Shown here one piece after another: positions 63,595-64,000 of a DNA stretch of 64,000 bases; position 1 is the first letter of the stretch; every line of letters starts with the position of its first letter. The stretch is from the NCBI RefSeq assembly GCF_001437355.1, contig NZ_JQBM01000002.1:1-64000 (forward strand), written 5' to 3'. Position numbers and translations under genes: made by a program. Below the pieces are notes generated by a model that worked only from the letters and a program-made list of their open reading frames with translations, had not been told where the DNA came from and searched no databases. This stretch comes from Weissella viridescens. GTDB taxonomy: Bacteria > Bacillota > Bacilli > Lactobacillales > Lactobacillaceae.

Positions 63595-64000
63595 TTATGC
63601 GTTAAAAATGGTTTCAGCGATGATTTCTGCATCACGGAGATTACGATCACCAACATTAGGACGTGGGGCAAAGGTCGTAAACCAGTGCCACTTTTCCGTT
63701 GGAAGTCCCCAAACATAGAGGTGCTGTTGTTGTCGTCCATTCGCATCAATGACTTGCTGTGTTTTACGGTTTGTATGCACAGCATCAATCTCAAAGATAC
63801 TATCGTCAGACCGCTTAAGTGCTACGGAGCTCACGATTCCCTTCGCAGCTAGTTCACTCAAGAGTGGGTCGGCAGTATGTTTAACTGTTGTTGCTGGTAA
63901 GCGCGCTTCAATTAATTGTGTGGCTGTCCAAGTATGTCCCTGTTCATCAGTTGCCTGATACCCATCCGTGGTGATGGTAACTTTAAACTTTGGTGCCGCC
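63595..64000 (-). CDS. FAD/NAD(P)-binding protein, C-terminal part
   Basis: The last 134 codons of a minus-strand gene that runs off the right edge; the frame is open to 63999. The end GLPTEKWHWFTTFAPRPNVGDRN followed by a short helix matches the C-terminus of the FAD-NAD(P)-binding family often called hydroxyacylglutathione-like oxidoreductases. The nucleotide-binding N-terminus lies outside. TTG or GTG codons inside the visible part should not be taken as starts. Confidence 0.65.
   Translation of the reverse strand, partial: AAPKFKVTITTDGYQATDEQGHTWTATQLIEARLPATTVKHTADPLLSELAAKGIVSSVALKRSDDSIFEIDAVHTNRKTQQVIDANGRQQQHLYVWGLPTEKWHWFTTFAPRPNVGDRNLRDAEIIAETIFNA

Overview
The window is a chromosomal replication-origin region from a low-to-moderate GC lactic acid bacterium. 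The gene set and order fit the Weissella/Leuconostoc side of Lactobacillaceae; genus is an inference, class is not in doubt. The minus strand carries dnaA, dnaN, yaaA, recF, gyrB and gyrA (14.5 kb down to 5.6 kb), and rpmH, rnpA and yidC leave on the plus strand. DnaA boxes fill both flanks of dnaA, and four parS-like 16-mers lie at 32-59 kb.

Layout. 1-0.26 kb: tandem promoters and leader of an rRNA operon running off the left edge. 0.26-5.3 kb: putative HExxH protein, class II HMG-CoA reductase, MerR regulator, LTA synthase. 5.6-15 kb: replication genes and oriC. 15.1-17.4 kb: rpmH, rnpA, yidC, lepB. 17.5-22.6 kb: heme-uptake operon (two NEAT proteins, binding protein, permease, ATPase). 22.8-29.5 kb: KtrA, a T-box controlled permease, a FusB/FusC-like EF-G-binding protein behind a translated leader, a Pycsar-effector-like membrane protein, RlmH, a second DnaA-box cluster, KtrB. 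29.7-36.1 kb: RNase HI, a YczE-like protein, a VTT-domain gene broken by one stop codon, polyphosphate kinase with DUF2252, Ogt. 36.7-39.3 kb: LysM protein and an AT-rich two-gene insert (zinc-ribbon protein plus Abi_C protein). 39.4-51 kb: GuaA, NiaR/NiaP, GT51 transglycosylase, RlmCD, sirtuin-like protein, hydroxyacyl-CoA dehydrogenase, TetR, nucleotidase, zinc/cadmium ATPase with CzrA-like repressor. 51-64 kb: amino-acid ABC transporter with an attenuator leader, MenA, PerM, two more permeases, esterase, YihY, Dus, small membrane proteins, and a partial FAD/NAD(P)-binding protein at the right edge.

Themes. Heme capture plus MenA suggests that exogenous heme may support respiration. Four transport or resistance genes have elaborate RNA leaders: a T-box (23.5 kb), an SD-sequestering hairpin inside a leader-peptide frame (25.2 kb), a leader-peptide/terminator attenuator (52.6 kb), and a three-way RNA switch that begins with an SD-ATG-TAA start-stop codon pair (61.9 kb). 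The last, the FusB leader and the zinc-ribbon/Abi_C pair are the best candidates for undescribed biology. No tRNA, CRISPR array, insertion sequence or prophage was seen.
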